Source: Sporosarcina sp. PTS2304 (GTDB lineage Bacteria > Bacillota > Bacilli > Bacillales_A > Planococcaceae). Taken from it: a stretch of DNA of 64,000 nucleotides. Of this stretch, positions 45,201-54,388 are shown one piece after another. Where the stretch lies: positions 1,302,001 through 1,366,000 of the forward strand of contig NZ_CP031230.1 in the NCBI RefSeq assembly GCF_003351785.1, read 5' to 3'. The translations under genes were made by a program, and so were the position numbers. The stretch's first letter is position 1; each line of letters starts with the position of its first letter. The notes beneath the pieces were generated by a model. That model saw only the letters and a program-made list of their open reading frames with translations. It had not been told where the DNA came from and did no database searches.

Positions 45201-45614
45201 TTAAAACAGCAACCGTTCTTCTTCGCGGCTATGTAATTCATTGACAACTAATAATGCATGAAACTTTTGCATAATTTCTGCTGTTATATTCGGTTCTTTC
45301 TCACGTGCAGCTTCAATATCTGAAACTAATAGTCGCAACAGATCATGATCGCGGGTCAATTGAATGATCTCGCGCTCAAGCTCTGGTTTTTCTTCTAATA
45401 GTTGCTTGTAGAACCCTTCTTCTTCTGCATCTGCGTGGCTGATTACCCGTGTTTTCCAATAATCGAGTAAATGATCACACGCTTCGTTAACCATCTCTGT
45501 TTCCCCTTGCTGTAAATAGCCTACAAGATCCTCTGTTTTCATAATAGCTCCCGAAAGCCCGCCTTCATGAATTGCACGATGCGAATGAAGCTGTCTCAAT
45601 GCAGGTCCAGACAT
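45201..45614 (-). CDS. Hemerythrin-like HHE domain protein
   Basis: This 137-residue, mostly helical protein has histidines and carboxylates in the spacing of a hemerythrin-type di-iron bundle: HSHRAIHEGG, ISHADAEEEGFY, TRDHDLL and the C-terminal ELHSREEERLLF. Such proteins bind oxygen or nitric oxide, or serve in iron-sulfur or redox sensing. A GTG at 45623 overlaps the AGGAA site; the ATG at 45614, 8 bases away, is preferred. It follows no clear operon partner. Confidence 0.8.
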   Translation of the reverse strand: MSGPALRQLHSHRAIHEGGLSGAIMKTEDLVGYLQQGETEMVNEACDHLLDYWKTRVISHADAEEEGFYKQLLEEKPELEREIIQLTRDHDLLRLLVSDIEAAREKEPNITAEIMQKFHALLVVNELHSREEERLLF

Positions 45615-45849
45615 AGTAAGCACTTCCTCTTCTTTTTCTTAAGCATAACAGAATTGAGACGTCTATGAAAGTTTCCTAAAACTAAAAAAGGCCTGTCTAC
45701 AAATTCCAAAAAGAACTAGAAACAACATCTATTACCTCATCTATCACTCCCAACCGTTGAATTCCACACATTTAGAAAGCTTGAGCCAACAGTCGGAACA
45801 TCAACTCACCCCATACAAGACTTTAAACAATTCTTCACCCAAAAAAAGA

Positions 45850-45889
45850 CCATCCCAGAAAATCAGACAAGACTGACTTTCTAGGATGG
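45850..45889 (-). terminator. GTCAG/CTGAC-family terminator of pssA
   Basis: A 17-bp stem with two mismatches (CCATCC ... GGATGG outside, AATCAG/CTGACTT inside) is followed on the minus strand by TCTTTTTTT. It begins 9 bases past the pssA stop. The 270 bases from here to the hemerythrin-like gene are strikingly poor in G on the plus strand and show no gene. Confidence 0.85.
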
Positions 45890-45897
45890 CCACCAAA

Positions 45898-46431
45898 TCA
45901 AACTTTTGCGATACGAATTCGGCTAACCATCATCCATGCTAAAATAGACATGAAAATAACAAAGTATGGAGCAGCGACATAAGGAACAGCAAAGTAGCCT
46001 AATGTTAGAAAAACACCTGCCACTGTAATAGGCAAACCGTAAAATGAACCATCAAATTCTTGGACATTATAACGCGCTAAACGTACAGCACCTGCTAGTA
46101 TATAAAATAACACAGCTGATATTCCAATCCATAAAGTATCCGACAAAGCTGCATCATAAATAAGCAGTGCCGGAGCTACACCGAACGAAACTAAGTCACT
46201 TAACGAATCCAACTCTTTACCAAATGCTGATTCTGCATGGTAATATCTAGCGACCATTCCATCAAACCGATCGAATAATGCTGCAAAAAATATGAACATT
46301 AAACTCATGTGTCCATGGCCTTTTAAAACAAGTACAATAGCTATAATCCCTAAACTTAAATTAAAAAGTGTAATGACGTTCGCCAATTGTGATTTTAGTT
46401 TAGTATAATCAAAATATCTAAATGAAAACAC
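45898..46431 (-). CDS. pssA: CDP-diacylglycerol-serine O-phosphatidyltransferase
   Basis: This 177-residue integral membrane enzyme makes phosphatidylserine. The CDP-alcohol phosphatidyltransferase signature D-x2-DG-x2-AR-x8-G-x3-D-x3-D is complete: DRFDGMVAR, then AFGKELDSLSD. About six hydrophobic segments follow. The start is GTG at 46431, after AGGAGG. It diverges from psd, and their promoters share one -10 region. Confidence 0.95.
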   Translation of the reverse strand: MFSFRYFDYTKLKSQLANVITLFNLSLGIIAIVLVLKGHGHMSLMFIFFAALFDRFDGMVARYYHAESAFGKELDSLSDLVSFGVAPALLIYDAALSDTLWIGISAVLFYILAGAVRLARYNVQEFDGSFYGLPITVAGVFLTLGYFAVPYVAAPYFVIFMSILAWMMVSRIRIAKV

Positions 46432-46435
46432 CTCA

Positions 46436-46485
46436 TTGCCTCCTCGTGACTAATCTATTATAGTCTTAAAATGAAAGGATGAAAA
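46436..46485. promoter_or_regulatory. Overlapping divergent promoters of pssA and psd
   Basis: Plus strand: TTGCCT (46436-46441), 17 bases, TATAGT (46459-46464) for psd. Minus strand: TTTTCA (46480-46485), 17 bases, TATAAT (46457-46462) for pssA. The two -10 boxes overlap by four bases. Predicted leaders of about 16-20 bases each contain the respective ribosome sites, which supports both calls. Two polymerases could not occupy this DNA together. Confidence 0.75.
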
Positions 46486-46486
46486 G

Positions 46487-47266
46487 ATGAAAAATCAAGT
46501 TTTTAAATCATTTGTAGAATTAACCGGCCACCCGTTCAGTTCGATGCTGTTACGGAAATTCACCACCTCTGTAGTAAGCAAACCATTAATCAAGCCATTT
46601 GCGTCTTTCTATCATATACAAACAGACGAAGCAGAATACCAAATGACTGAATATAACAGCTTAAATGATTATTTTACCCGTTCTTTAAAAACCAATAGTC
46701 GTCCGATCGATCCGGATCCTACTATACTCATTTCACCGGTAGACGGTGTATTAAGCTGCGCGGGTGTAGTGAATGACACTCAAGAATTTCTAGTGAAGGA
46801 TAAAACGTACAGCCTTTCTGCATTATTAGGAGACTCTTCAAAAGCGGTACCTTACCAAAATGGTTATTATTATGTATTTTATCTATCCCCTAGACATTAC
46901 CATCATTTTCATTATCCGATTTCTGGAGAACTGATTAGCCGTTATGCTTTAGGAACAACTTCTTATCCGGTGAATGATCTTGGTATACGTTTGAAGAAGG
47001 ATCTATTCTCCACTAATTACCGATTAATTTCAGAAATTCAAAGTGCTTTTGGAAAAGTTGCAGTAGTGAAGGTGGGCGCGTTAAATGTTAACAGTATTCA
47101 ACTGGCGGACTCTTCAAAAGATTGTATCAAAGGCGACGATTTTGGACATTTCGCATTTGGATCAACAGTCATTTTATTTATTGAAAATAAACATACATTG
47201 ACTCCGTTGCATCAAGCTTTTACAGAAGTTAAAGTCGGTGATAGAATCGGAGTGTGGCAATCTTAA
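46487..47266 (+). CDS. psd: Phosphatidylserine decarboxylase proenzyme
   Basis: This 259-residue membrane-associated enzyme converts phosphatidylserine to phosphatidylethanolamine. It self-cleaves to form a pyruvoyl group at the Ser of the LGST-like motif; here the motif reads FGST (FAFGSTVILF near residue 228). SPVDGVLS and the histidine cluster YLSPRHYHHFHYP are typical. It forms the second step after pssA and is followed 17 bases later by a dedA-type gene, the same trio as pssA-ybfM-psd in B. subtilis, though rearranged. Confidence 0.95.
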   Translation: MKNQVFKSFVELTGHPFSSMLLRKFTTSVVSKPLIKPFASFYHIQTDEAEYQMTEYNSLNDYFTRSLKTNSRPIDPDPTILISPVDGVLSCAGVVNDTQEFLVKDKTYSLSALLGDSSKAVPYQNGYYYVFYLSPRHYHHFHYPISGELISRYALGTTSYPVNDLGIRLKKDLFSTNYRLISEIQSAFGKVAVVKVGALNVNSIQLADSSKDCIKGDDFGHFAFGSTVILFIENKHTLTPLHQAFTEVKVGDRIGVWQS

Positions 47267-47283
47267 GTAGATGAGGTTTTATA

Positions 47284-47772
47284 ATGGATCAAATTTCAGA
47301 ATATATCGCACAGTATGGATACTTGTCTGTCTTCATCTTTTTGGCACTAGGTATATTTGGATTACCTATGCCTGATGAATTCATCGTGACGTTTGCAGGG
47401 TACTTAGCTTCTGCTGGTACGTTTCATTTTGTCTTTGCGATTATATTTACTATTTCCGGTGTTATGGTCGGAACATTATTCACATATATGCTTGGCAGAA
47501 AAATCGGCAAACCTTTAATTCAGCGTTTCGGTAATTATTTATTCCTTTCACCTCACCGCCTACAAAAAGTAGAACGATTTTTTATGGCGCATGGTTCCTG
47601 GGCAGTTACTATTGGGTATTTCTTGCCTGGTCTCCGGCATGTAGTCTGTTATGTTTCAGGCATGAGTGGAATGAGTATGAGGCGCTACGTGTTATTTGCT
47701 ATTCCAGGTGTCATTCTATCTACTACCATTTGTGTGTTGCTCGGATATTTTATTCGACTGCCTTTCTTTTGA
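47284..47772 (+). CDS. DedA-family membrane protein (YbfM-like)
   Basis: This 162-residue protein has four to five hydrophobic segments with the DedA marks LGIFGLPMPDEFIVTFAGYLAS, in short PMPDEFIVTFAGYL, and GYFLPGLRHVVCYVSGMSGM, in short FLPGLRHVVCYVSG. DedA/SNARE-associated proteins include lipid scramblases and flippases for undecaprenyl phosphate or phosphatidylethanolamine. Its place directly after psd suggests a link with phospholipid handling, which is inference. Confidence 0.9.
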   Translation: MDQISEYIAQYGYLSVFIFLALGIFGLPMPDEFIVTFAGYLASAGTFHFVFAIIFTISGVMVGTLFTYMLGRKIGKPLIQRFGNYLFLSPHRLQKVERFFMAHGSWAVTIGYFLPGLRHVVCYVSGMSGMSMRRYVLFAIPGVILSTTICVLLGYFIRLPFF

Positions 47773-47810
47773 GAATAAATAAACACTACAGTAAACTACA
47801 GTAAAAAAGC

Positions 47811-47853
47811 AAAATGCATGAAAGGCTCCATACCATTTGCCTTCATGCATTTT
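47811..47853 (+). terminator. Terminator after the dedA-type gene
   Basis: AAAATGCATGAAAGGC pairs with GCCTTCATGCATTTT (one bulge, ~12-nt loop), followed by T residues on the plus strand. A T run also lies beyond it on the minus strand, so it may serve the convergent EAL gene as well. Confidence 0.85.
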
Positions 47854-47917
47854 TTCAAACTCACTCTGTTATTTATACAGCTATAGAGTACCAGGAGCAC
47901 TACTACATAGATACTAT

Positions 47918-50080
47918 CTACCACGTGTATTTCTTATCAATCATCTTCACTGCGTCTTCTACCCTAAGTGGTTTACTTATAAAATATCCTTGAATGCGTT
48001 CAGCGCCGAAAGTTTTCAGTAATTTCAATTGTTCTTCTGTTTCGACACCTTCCATAACCGTTGTTTGATGTAACGCTTTTGCAATATCAATAATCCCTTT
48101 TAAAATCGCTTCTGCACCTGCTTCCCTTCTTTCGACGTCGTCAATAAATGCTTTATCAATTTTTAAATATTGAAACGGTAATGCTGTTAATGAAGCTAAA
48201 GAAGAGTATCCTGTACCAAAGTCGTCAATTGCCGTTTTAATACCAATCGCATTTAATTTTTCTAAAATTTGCACGACAGAATCAATCTTCTCAACAATTA
48301 CAGATTCTGTTACTTCAAAAATTAATAGTGACGGATGGATTCGTGTTTCTTCTAACATTGAATACACATCATGCAAAAAACTTTCATGATGTAGTTGCTT
48401 GACAGACACATTGACATTGATTGTGAAATTTTTAAAACCCGCTTGACTCCATTCATTTGCCTGATTAGCCACAGTGTGCATAATCCAGCGCCCCGTATCT
48501 ACAATGGCTTCATCTGTTTCTAAAATCGGTATAAATTGGAAAGGACTTATTTCTCCCAAATCCGGTGAATTCCAGCGAATCAATGATTCAAAACCCACAA
48601 TCCGTTGTTCACTTATACTATAGATCGGTTGATACACCATATAGAATTCTTGACGTTCTAGCGCAGTACTTAAGCAACGCACTAATTGACGATGCTTTTT
48701 ATTGCGTATTGACAACTCCTCATCATATAAAGTGAATTGATTTCCACCTTTACGACTCGATTCTTGGCAAGCAAATGCACCATTTTCAAGCACTTCTCTA
48801 TGGATTTCTTGATCAATCAGTATGCCACCTACACTAACAGTTAAATTCATTTTAGCATCTTCTTCTACTACGATCTCATGATCCAACCACTGAACGAGTC
48901 CTTCACCGCTTTCAATTGCGTTCCGTTCTGTATCACATTCTATTGCAAATATAAATAATTCATAATCTACACGATACACACGACTCCCCTTCTCATAATC
49001 TTCTAAAAGACTGCTCGTTCTGAGAAGCATTTGATCACCTAGCTGATAACCGAACTGTTCTATTAGTTCCCTAAAGCGATCAAGACGTATGAAATACACA
49101 GCTATATGGTCTTTCTCCCAGCCGAATGAAAGACTTTCTATATCTTCATGTAATTGTAAGCGATTAGGTAATCCCGTTAAGAAGTCTTTTTTTAGCCGAT
49201 CATCTGCCTGCCTCATAATAGTTGAGACGAATCGATAGAGTAAGAACCCTACTAAAAGAATAAGTGCATTCATCCATATCATTCTCCAAAATGACCATTT
49301 AATATCCTGTATTTTAGGATTGCCTAAGGAGTCAGCAATGACAGTCCAACCCGTTTCGGTTTGACCATATTTTAATAAATGACCAGAAGAATTCAAATGA
49401 ATAGTTCCGTAACGCTCTTCTTCTATTTTATGTATATATTCAGCATGTGAAAAGCTTAATTCTGTTATTTTATTTTTCGTTGGATAAGAATAAATGACTT
49501 CTTGATTCTTTATAAAATAAACCGAACCTGGTAATTTAAAACTATCATTCATATCTTGTATGACATCTTGAATATTAATAAGACCCGAGACGACACCAAT
49601 TATTTTATTATTTTCGTTTCTTACAGGGCTTACGATGGAACTGACTTTAATGTCCGGATTTTGCGCTAAAGAGAAAACGTCACTTATTACAATTTCTCCA
49701 TTCAAAGCACGATGTAAAGACTCTTTTTCTTTTACTACTAAAATCGAACCGTCATCTGCTACTATTTTTCCTTCAGGCGTTATAAATCCAAGAGCCGAAA
49801 AATAATCCATTACTTCATGTTGTTTTCGTAAAAAGTCAATTACTTCATTTTCGTCATCTACTATATACGGTATATAATCCGCCAGTAATTTCACATTGCC
49901 CATTCTTCTAGAAGAAAAGCGATCTACTTCCGCTATAAAGCTATTCAACATATTGATCGTTTCTTCTTCAATTTTAGTTTTCAAAGATTTTTTTGTCGAT
50001 TGATAATCCATCGTGTTCAAAAAAATAAAAGTCAGAACAATTGTTGCTAATACAAACTTTAGCCAAATCTTTTTTGACAT
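47918..50080 (-). CDS. Membrane c-di-GMP phosphodiesterase with degenerate GGDEF
   Basis: This 720-residue sensor has an N-terminal membrane helix, an extracytoplasmic Cache-like domain (about residues 40-270), a second helix near 285, a GGDEF domain and a C-terminal EAL domain. The GGDEF signature is replaced by DYELF, so cyclase activity is unlikely. EAL catalytic residues are kept: ESLIRW (E conserved), NVSVKQL, FEVTES, IDDFGTGYSSL, LKIDKAFI, MEGVET and QGYFISKPL. It should therefore degrade c-di-GMP. The ATG at 50086 abuts AGGAG; the ATG at 50080 is 6 bases away and is preferred. Confidence 0.9.
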   Translation of the reverse strand: MSKKIWLKFVLATIVLTFIFLNTMDYQSTKKSLKTKIEEETINMLNSFIAEVDRFSSRRMGNVKLLADYIPYIVDDENEVIDFLRKQHEVMDYFSALGFITPEGKIVADDGSILVVKEKESLHRALNGEIVISDVFSLAQNPDIKVSSIVSPVRNENNKIIGVVSGLINIQDVIQDMNDSFKLPGSVYFIKNQEVIYSYPTKNKITELSFSHAEYIHKIEEERYGTIHLNSSGHLLKYGQTETGWTVIADSLGNPKIQDIKWSFWRMIWMNALILLVGFLLYRFVSTIMRQADDRLKKDFLTGLPNRLQLHEDIESLSFGWEKDHIAVYFIRLDRFRELIEQFGYQLGDQMLLRTSSLLEDYEKGSRVYRVDYELFIFAIECDTERNAIESGEGLVQWLDHEIVVEEDAKMNLTVSVGGILIDQEIHREVLENGAFACQESSRKGGNQFTLYDEELSIRNKKHRQLVRCLSTALERQEFYMVYQPIYSISEQRIVGFESLIRWNSPDLGEISPFQFIPILETDEAIVDTGRWIMHTVANQANEWSQAGFKNFTINVNVSVKQLHHESFLHDVYSMLEETRIHPSLLIFEVTESVIVEKIDSVVQILEKLNAIGIKTAIDDFGTGYSSLASLTALPFQYLKIDKAFIDDVERREAGAEAILKGIIDIAKALHQTTVMEGVETEEQLKLLKTFGAERIQGYFISKPLRVEDAVKMIDKKYTW

Positions 50081-50191
50081 ATGCATCTCCTATCTCTTCC
50101 ATTAATATGTATAGGCTTAACAAAAGGTTTCAATCTTCACACTAATCTATCCGCTGATTTTTGTCACGTTAAAATGAATTTCTATTCATTA

Positions 50192-50225
50192 AAAACGACA
50201 AACCACAGACGCGGTTTGTCGTTTT
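50192..50225 (-). terminator. Rho-independent terminator of the chemoreceptor gene
   Basis: A perfect 13-bp stem AAAACGACAAACC / GGTTTGTCGTTTT with an 8-nt loop ends one base before the gene's stop codon region and is followed by Ts on the minus strand. Confidence 0.92.
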
Positions 50226-50226
50226 C

Positions 50227-52215
50227 TCAAATTGAAAATCTATTAATGGACGATCGTAATTCTTCAGCTAACATTAACAGCCGATCTGTATATTGTTCCA
50301 TCTCTTCAACTGTCTGCAATTGATGATCTGCAGCATTTTTCACTTCCCCGATATAATCAGAAGCATCTCTTGCTGTAGCTGCCATCTCCTCCATCGCTGC
50401 ACTTACTTCTTCTGAGCTAGCAGACATTTCTTCAGAAACAGCACTCATTTCACCAATGTCTTGACTAATTTGTTCAATAGAACGAACAATTTCACCAAAC
50501 CGGTCACCTAATTGATTAATTACCTCTAACCCTTTGCCAACATTTTGCTCCCCTTGTTCAGCCGCTTTCACCGCGTCATTTGTATGCACTTGTACGCTAT
50601 CTATTAACCGATTAATTTGTGATGCTGATTCTGCTGTTTGTTCGGAAAGTTTACGTACTTCACTTGCAACTACTGCAAACCCTTTACCAGCATCTCCAGC
50701 ACGTGCTGCTTCAATAGATGCGTTTAATGCCAGCAAATTAGTTTGCTCTGATATATCCGTAATCATTTTTGAAATTTGACCAATTTCCAATGCCTCTTCC
50801 GCTAACTGGCGAATCACTGTCGTCGACTCGGTTGTAGTCATTTGAATACTATTCATTTGATCTACAGAGACTCGCACCGCTATATGCCCTTCGCTCACTT
50901 GCTCTGTAATATGATCTGAGTTGCCAGCAATATTCGCTGCTATTTCTGCAACGTTTTGAATACCTGTAGACATTTCTTCCATCGCTCGGGCACTGTCCTC
51001 CGACATTTGCACTTGCATTTCAGAACCATGATCTACTTGTTCAATAGCTGATGAAATTTCATGAGACATCTTCGTCAATTCTTCCGATTTCTGATCCAAT
51101 ACTTGCGAAGACTCTGCTAAATTTGTAGAGCCGTTTCGAACATTGTGTATCATATCGCGCATATTATCAGTCATTCGTAGCAGTGTATGTGATAATGATC
51201 CGATTTCGTCTGTTCTGTTTAAATATCTCTCAGGGATTTTATAATTAAAACTTCCTTCAGCAAGCTGTTCCCCAATCGCTTTTACTACTTGAATAGGTTT
51301 ACTAATGGAGCGTGCCATGAAGTATGCAATTAATACACCTAGTAATACAATAATACTTCCTATAATTAGAAAGGCTTTTTTTAATCCGTACATTCCACTT
51401 AGCATCTCATCCGTAAAAGATACGACTGCAATTTTCCAACCATTTTCTAATGTGTGATAGCCAAGGTAACGATCTTTGCCTGCGTATTGATAGTGGATCA
51501 CTCCTTCTTCGGAAGTTAAAATTTCCCGCAAGTCATCAATTTCAGCTGATTGCTCTTTACCTTCTTCTGTTTGATCAAAAAATCCTACTTCTTCTTTTAC
51601 TAATGAACGTTCGGGATGACCAATTACCTTTCCTGTTTCATCTAAAATAAATGCATAACCACTCTCTCCGAAACCAACGCCTTCTATAACATCGCTCAAA
51701 TCATAGCCATTCATACGAGCTAAAAGAAGAGCAGGTGTCCCACTTTCCGTGTTTATAGGAGTTGCAGTCATAATGACAGGTTCGCCCGTCACACGACTGA
51801 TGATTGTACTTGATAAAGTTGTCTCACCCGCAAAAGCATCAATAATATATTGGCGGTCACTTAAATCCGCTTCTGTTCCATCTATGTAATGAGAAACCCC
51901 ATCAGCAGTAACAATCGCGAACGTTAAGTAACTATCTCTTTCTTCAAGCTTTTTAGCTAAATACGCTTTTTGCAATTCTATATCCATACTGCGTACTTCC
52001 TGACTTTCTGCGAACGCTTCCAATTCAACAAAGTTACGTTCAAAGCGCTCTTCAATATAATGGGCAGTATCCATCGCTTTTTCATTTAATGTAATTTCCG
52101 CTTGAGCTAAAAGTGCTTTCGAGCTATTCTCATAAGCAAAAAAACCTAGTAGTACTGTTCCGCCTATTACTAACAAAACAATTGATAAAATCAATTTTGA
52201 ACCTATCGTTCGCAT
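50227..52215 (-). CDS. Methyl-accepting chemotaxis protein with dCache sensor
   Basis: This 662-residue chemoreceptor has a membrane helix at about 8-28, a periplasm-facing double-Cache domain (about 35-280; [19 protein letters not shown] is the typical membrane-proximal strand pair), a second helix near 285-305, a HAMP domain and a long signalling coiled coil. The hairpin tip is [25 protein letters not shown] in part (landmark [16 protein letters not shown]), the CheA/CheW contact site. Possible methylation stretches ([16 protein letters not shown]) lie near the end. It stands alone with its own SigA-type promoter. The ligand is unknown; amino acids are common for dCache. Confidence 0.94.
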   Translation of the reverse strand: MRTIGSKLILSIVLLVIGGTVLLGFFAYENSSKALLAQAEITLNEKAMDTAHYIEERFERNFVELEAFAESQEVRSMDIELQKAYLAKKLEERDSYLTFAIVTADGVSHYIDGTEADLSDRQYIIDAFAGETTLSSTIISRVTGEPVIMTATPINTESGTPALLLARMNGYDLSDVIEGVGFGESGYAFILDETGKVIGHPERSLVKEEVGFFDQTEEGKEQSAEIDDLREILTSEEGVIHYQYAGKDRYLGYHTLENGWKIAVVSFTDEMLSGMYGLKKAFLIIGSIIVLLGVLIAYFMARSISKPIQVVKAIGEQLAEGSFNYKIPERYLNRTDEIGSLSHTLLRMTDNMRDMIHNVRNGSTNLAESSQVLDQKSEELTKMSHEISSAIEQVDHGSEMQVQMSEDSARAMEEMSTGIQNVAEIAANIAGNSDHITEQVSEGHIAVRVSVDQMNSIQMTTTESTTVIRQLAEEALEIGQISKMITDISEQTNLLALNASIEAARAGDAGKGFAVVASEVRKLSEQTAESASQINRLIDSVQVHTNDAVKAAEQGEQNVGKGLEVINQLGDRFGEIVRSIEQISQDIGEMSAVSEEMSASSEEVSAAMEEMAATARDASDYIGEVKNAADHQLQTVEEMEQYTDRLLMLAEELRSSINRFSI

Positions 52216-52621
52216 AATGCACCCCTTGTATTAATAATCTTTCTCCCCACAAAATAATTCCAATAAAATTAGGCTATATTCCCTATTATCATTATAGAGT
52301 TAGTTGAAAGAAAAGACAATACGATTATATTTTACATGTCAGGTCTATGACTCGTAATAATATAATTTCCCACGCCTATTAATTATCCAAAGAAAGGAAT
52401 TGACTTTTGGAAATAAGATGCTTTTGACGGATAGTTGTATAGTTAGTGTATTCGTTAGGATTCTCCCTGCAGAACCGGACGCTTTCTGGAAGCGCAAGCC
52501 GCAAGACATACTAAGTCAGCCTCACTCCTTCCAATCGACATAGTCAAACTCGCTTGTAAATACATCAATGAGTGATTTATATCATACGCTTGATCAACAA
52601 GCTTGATTTTTTCTACTGCAA
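52216..52621. other. Gene-free stretch between the chemoreceptor and cydC
   Basis: This ~400-base gap holds the chemoreceptor promoter (52291-52319) and, at 52487-52522, the second copy of the 36-bp dispersed repeat in inverted orientation to the copy at 38927. GGACGCTTTC lies beside it. No gene is supported. Confidence 0.7.
52291..52319 (-). promoter_or_regulatory. SigA promoter of the chemoreceptor gene
   Basis: TTGTCT, a 17-base spacer and TATAAT on the minus strand, about 70 bases before the ATG. Most B. subtilis chemoreceptors use SigD; no SigD pattern was found here. Confidence 0.75.
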
Positions 52622-52653
52622 AAAGACATCCTTTTTTTTACTCGGATGTCTTT
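52622..52653 (-). terminator. Rho-independent terminator of cydABDC
   Basis: A perfect 10-bp stem AAAGACATCC / GGATGTCTTT is followed on the minus strand by TTTTT. It is 8 bases past the stop of the last cyd gene. Confidence 0.88.
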
Positions 52654-52660
52654 CACATAT

Positions 52661-54388
52661 TTATATTCCTCGATCAATTTCATATAGTTGACGGTATCTA
52701 TCATTCGTTGCCAGGAGTTCTTTATGGGTACCTTGCATAACCACTTTTCCATCCTCCATGAATACAATGCAATCCATTTTCTCCATCCCCATCAAATGAT
52801 GTGTCACCCAGATTATAGTTTGTTCTTGCAGCGCATCATGTATAGTTTCGACTAATGAATGTTCTGTTAACGGATCTAATCCTACAGTAGGTTCATCTAA
52901 GATCACTACAGGATTTTGTTTCAATAAAATTCTTGCTAGCGCAATACGCTGTCTTTCTCCTCCTGAAAAACGCTGACCTGTTTCTTCCATCTGTGTTTTA
53001 CTGCCTGCAGGCAAAGATTGTAAATACGTCGTTAATCCCACTTGATTGATTACCCGCTGAATATCCTCTGGTGTAGCATCTAATCGTCCGAGTTTAATAT
53101 TATTTTCAACTGTAGTAGCAAAAAGATAAGGTTTTTGGTTTAATACACTCACCACATCGTATATCGTATCCCCATAATGGGGAGCAGGTTCTTTATTGAT
53201 TAGCACTGAACCGTGTGTAGGCTGTAGCACACCTAACAGTAGTTGTATAAGTGTCGATTTCCCGGCACCGCTTTTTCCTAGAATCGCTATCTTTTGACCT
53301 TGCTCAATCGACAATGTGATACGTTGTACGGCATCATGAGACTGTTCGTCATATCGATAACTGACATCATGTAGTGTAATCGTCGCGTCAGACACACTCT
53401 CTTGTATTTCAAGAGGTGAAATTTTATCCACTCTATATTCATGAACGAGATCTATCCGTTTTAAAGAAGCTTCATAAGCTGGAAGGCGTTCGATCGCATG
53501 AGATATAGGGATTAATCCTTCTACAATAGGTAATGTCACTAACGTAAATGCAGCTATATATGTTGGCATTAATAAACCATTGGCTGCTTGCTGTCCCGCC
53601 CATATACCAACAACGACTACTAACAGTCCAGAAAAGATTTGCAATTGAACAGTTCTGGACTGTTGCCAAAAAGCTAGTTTCTTATCTAATTCATGGCTGG
53701 CCTGGCTTTCTTCTTTAAATGCTGATAAAAATTGTTCTTTGCGGCCGCTGATTATCCAGTCGCGCAAGCCGAAAATTCCTTCTGTCATCGTATTATACAA
53801 TTGGCTGTGCATCTTTTTTGAGTGTTGCTGATTTTTCTTCATCAAATACAGTGATAGCATTGGGTAAACGAATGACACAATACTTAAACAAAGTGCCATC
53901 ATAAGCGCAAACTTCCAATCATAGACGGCTAATACAATAACCGAAAAGCTAAATAAAAACAGTCCAATCACTGTTGGAAATAACGTCCGTATATACACGT
54001 CTTGTAAATGTTCAATATCGTCTGCTAATGTTCCAAGCAAATCTCCCGTTTGAAAACGTGAACGGATAAATAATGCCTGTGGTTCAAGTACACGGTATAA
54101 ATGGACTCGCATATCTGCAATCATTTTCAAGACTGCATGATGGCCAAGCAAACGTTCGACATAACGCAGTGCGGCCCTTGAAATTCCAAACGTACGAACA
54201 GCGACAATCGGAATATAGACTAGTAAAATATTTTCCGGTCTTTCCGATGTCCTTGAAATTAAATAACCCGAAGTGAACGTCAGCATCGCTGCGGAGAGAA
54301 TGGTTAATGTACCTAGTAGAATGGTAGATAATAATGTTTTTTTATACGTCTTAGCATACGGAATAATATGCTTTTCATACAAATTCAT
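52661..54388 (-). CDS. cydC: Thiol reductant ABC exporter subunit CydC
   Basis: This 575-residue half-transporter has six membrane helices followed by an ABC ATPase with Walker A LGKSGAGKSTLIQ, signature FSGGERQRIALARILL, Walker B VVILDEPTVGLD and an H-loop VTHHLMG. With CydD it exports glutathione/cysteine-type thiols needed for cytochrome bd assembly. It overlaps cydD by 4 bases (ATGA). The equivalent B. subtilis gene is called cydD; I follow the general CydC subgroup by its transmembrane sequence SRFQTGDLLGTLADDIEHLQ, in short TGDLLGTLADDIEHLQ. Confidence 0.92.
   Translation of the reverse strand: MNLYEKHIIPYAKTYKKTLLSTILLGTLTILSAAMLTFTSGYLISRTSERPENILLVYIPIVAVRTFGISRAALRYVERLLGHHAVLKMIADMRVHLYRVLEPQALFIRSRFQTGDLLGTLADDIEHLQDVYIRTLFPTVIGLFLFSFSVIVLAVYDWKFALMMALCLSIVSFVYPMLSLYLMKKNQQHSKKMHSQLYNTMTEGIFGLRDWIISGRKEQFLSAFKEESQASHELDKKLAFWQQSRTVQLQIFSGLLVVVVGIWAGQQAANGLLMPTYIAAFTLVTLPIVEGLIPISHAIERLPAYEASLKRIDLVHEYRVDKISPLEIQESVSDATITLHDVSYRYDEQSHDAVQRITLSIEQGQKIAILGKSGAGKSTLIQLLLGVLQPTHGSVLINKEPAPHYGDTIYDVVSVLNQKPYLFATTVENNIKLGRLDATPEDIQRVINQVGLTTYLQSLPAGSKTQMEETGQRFSGGERQRIALARILLKQNPVVILDEPTVGLDPLTEHSLVETIHDALQEQTIIWVTHHLMGMEKMDCIVFMEDGKVVMQGTHKELLATNDRYRQLYEIDRGI

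Noticed and set aside
45624..45849. G-poor, A/C-rich gap suspected to hide a small gene or decayed transposase
   Set aside because: All frames are short or broken and nothing recognisable could be read; recorded only as unusual composition.
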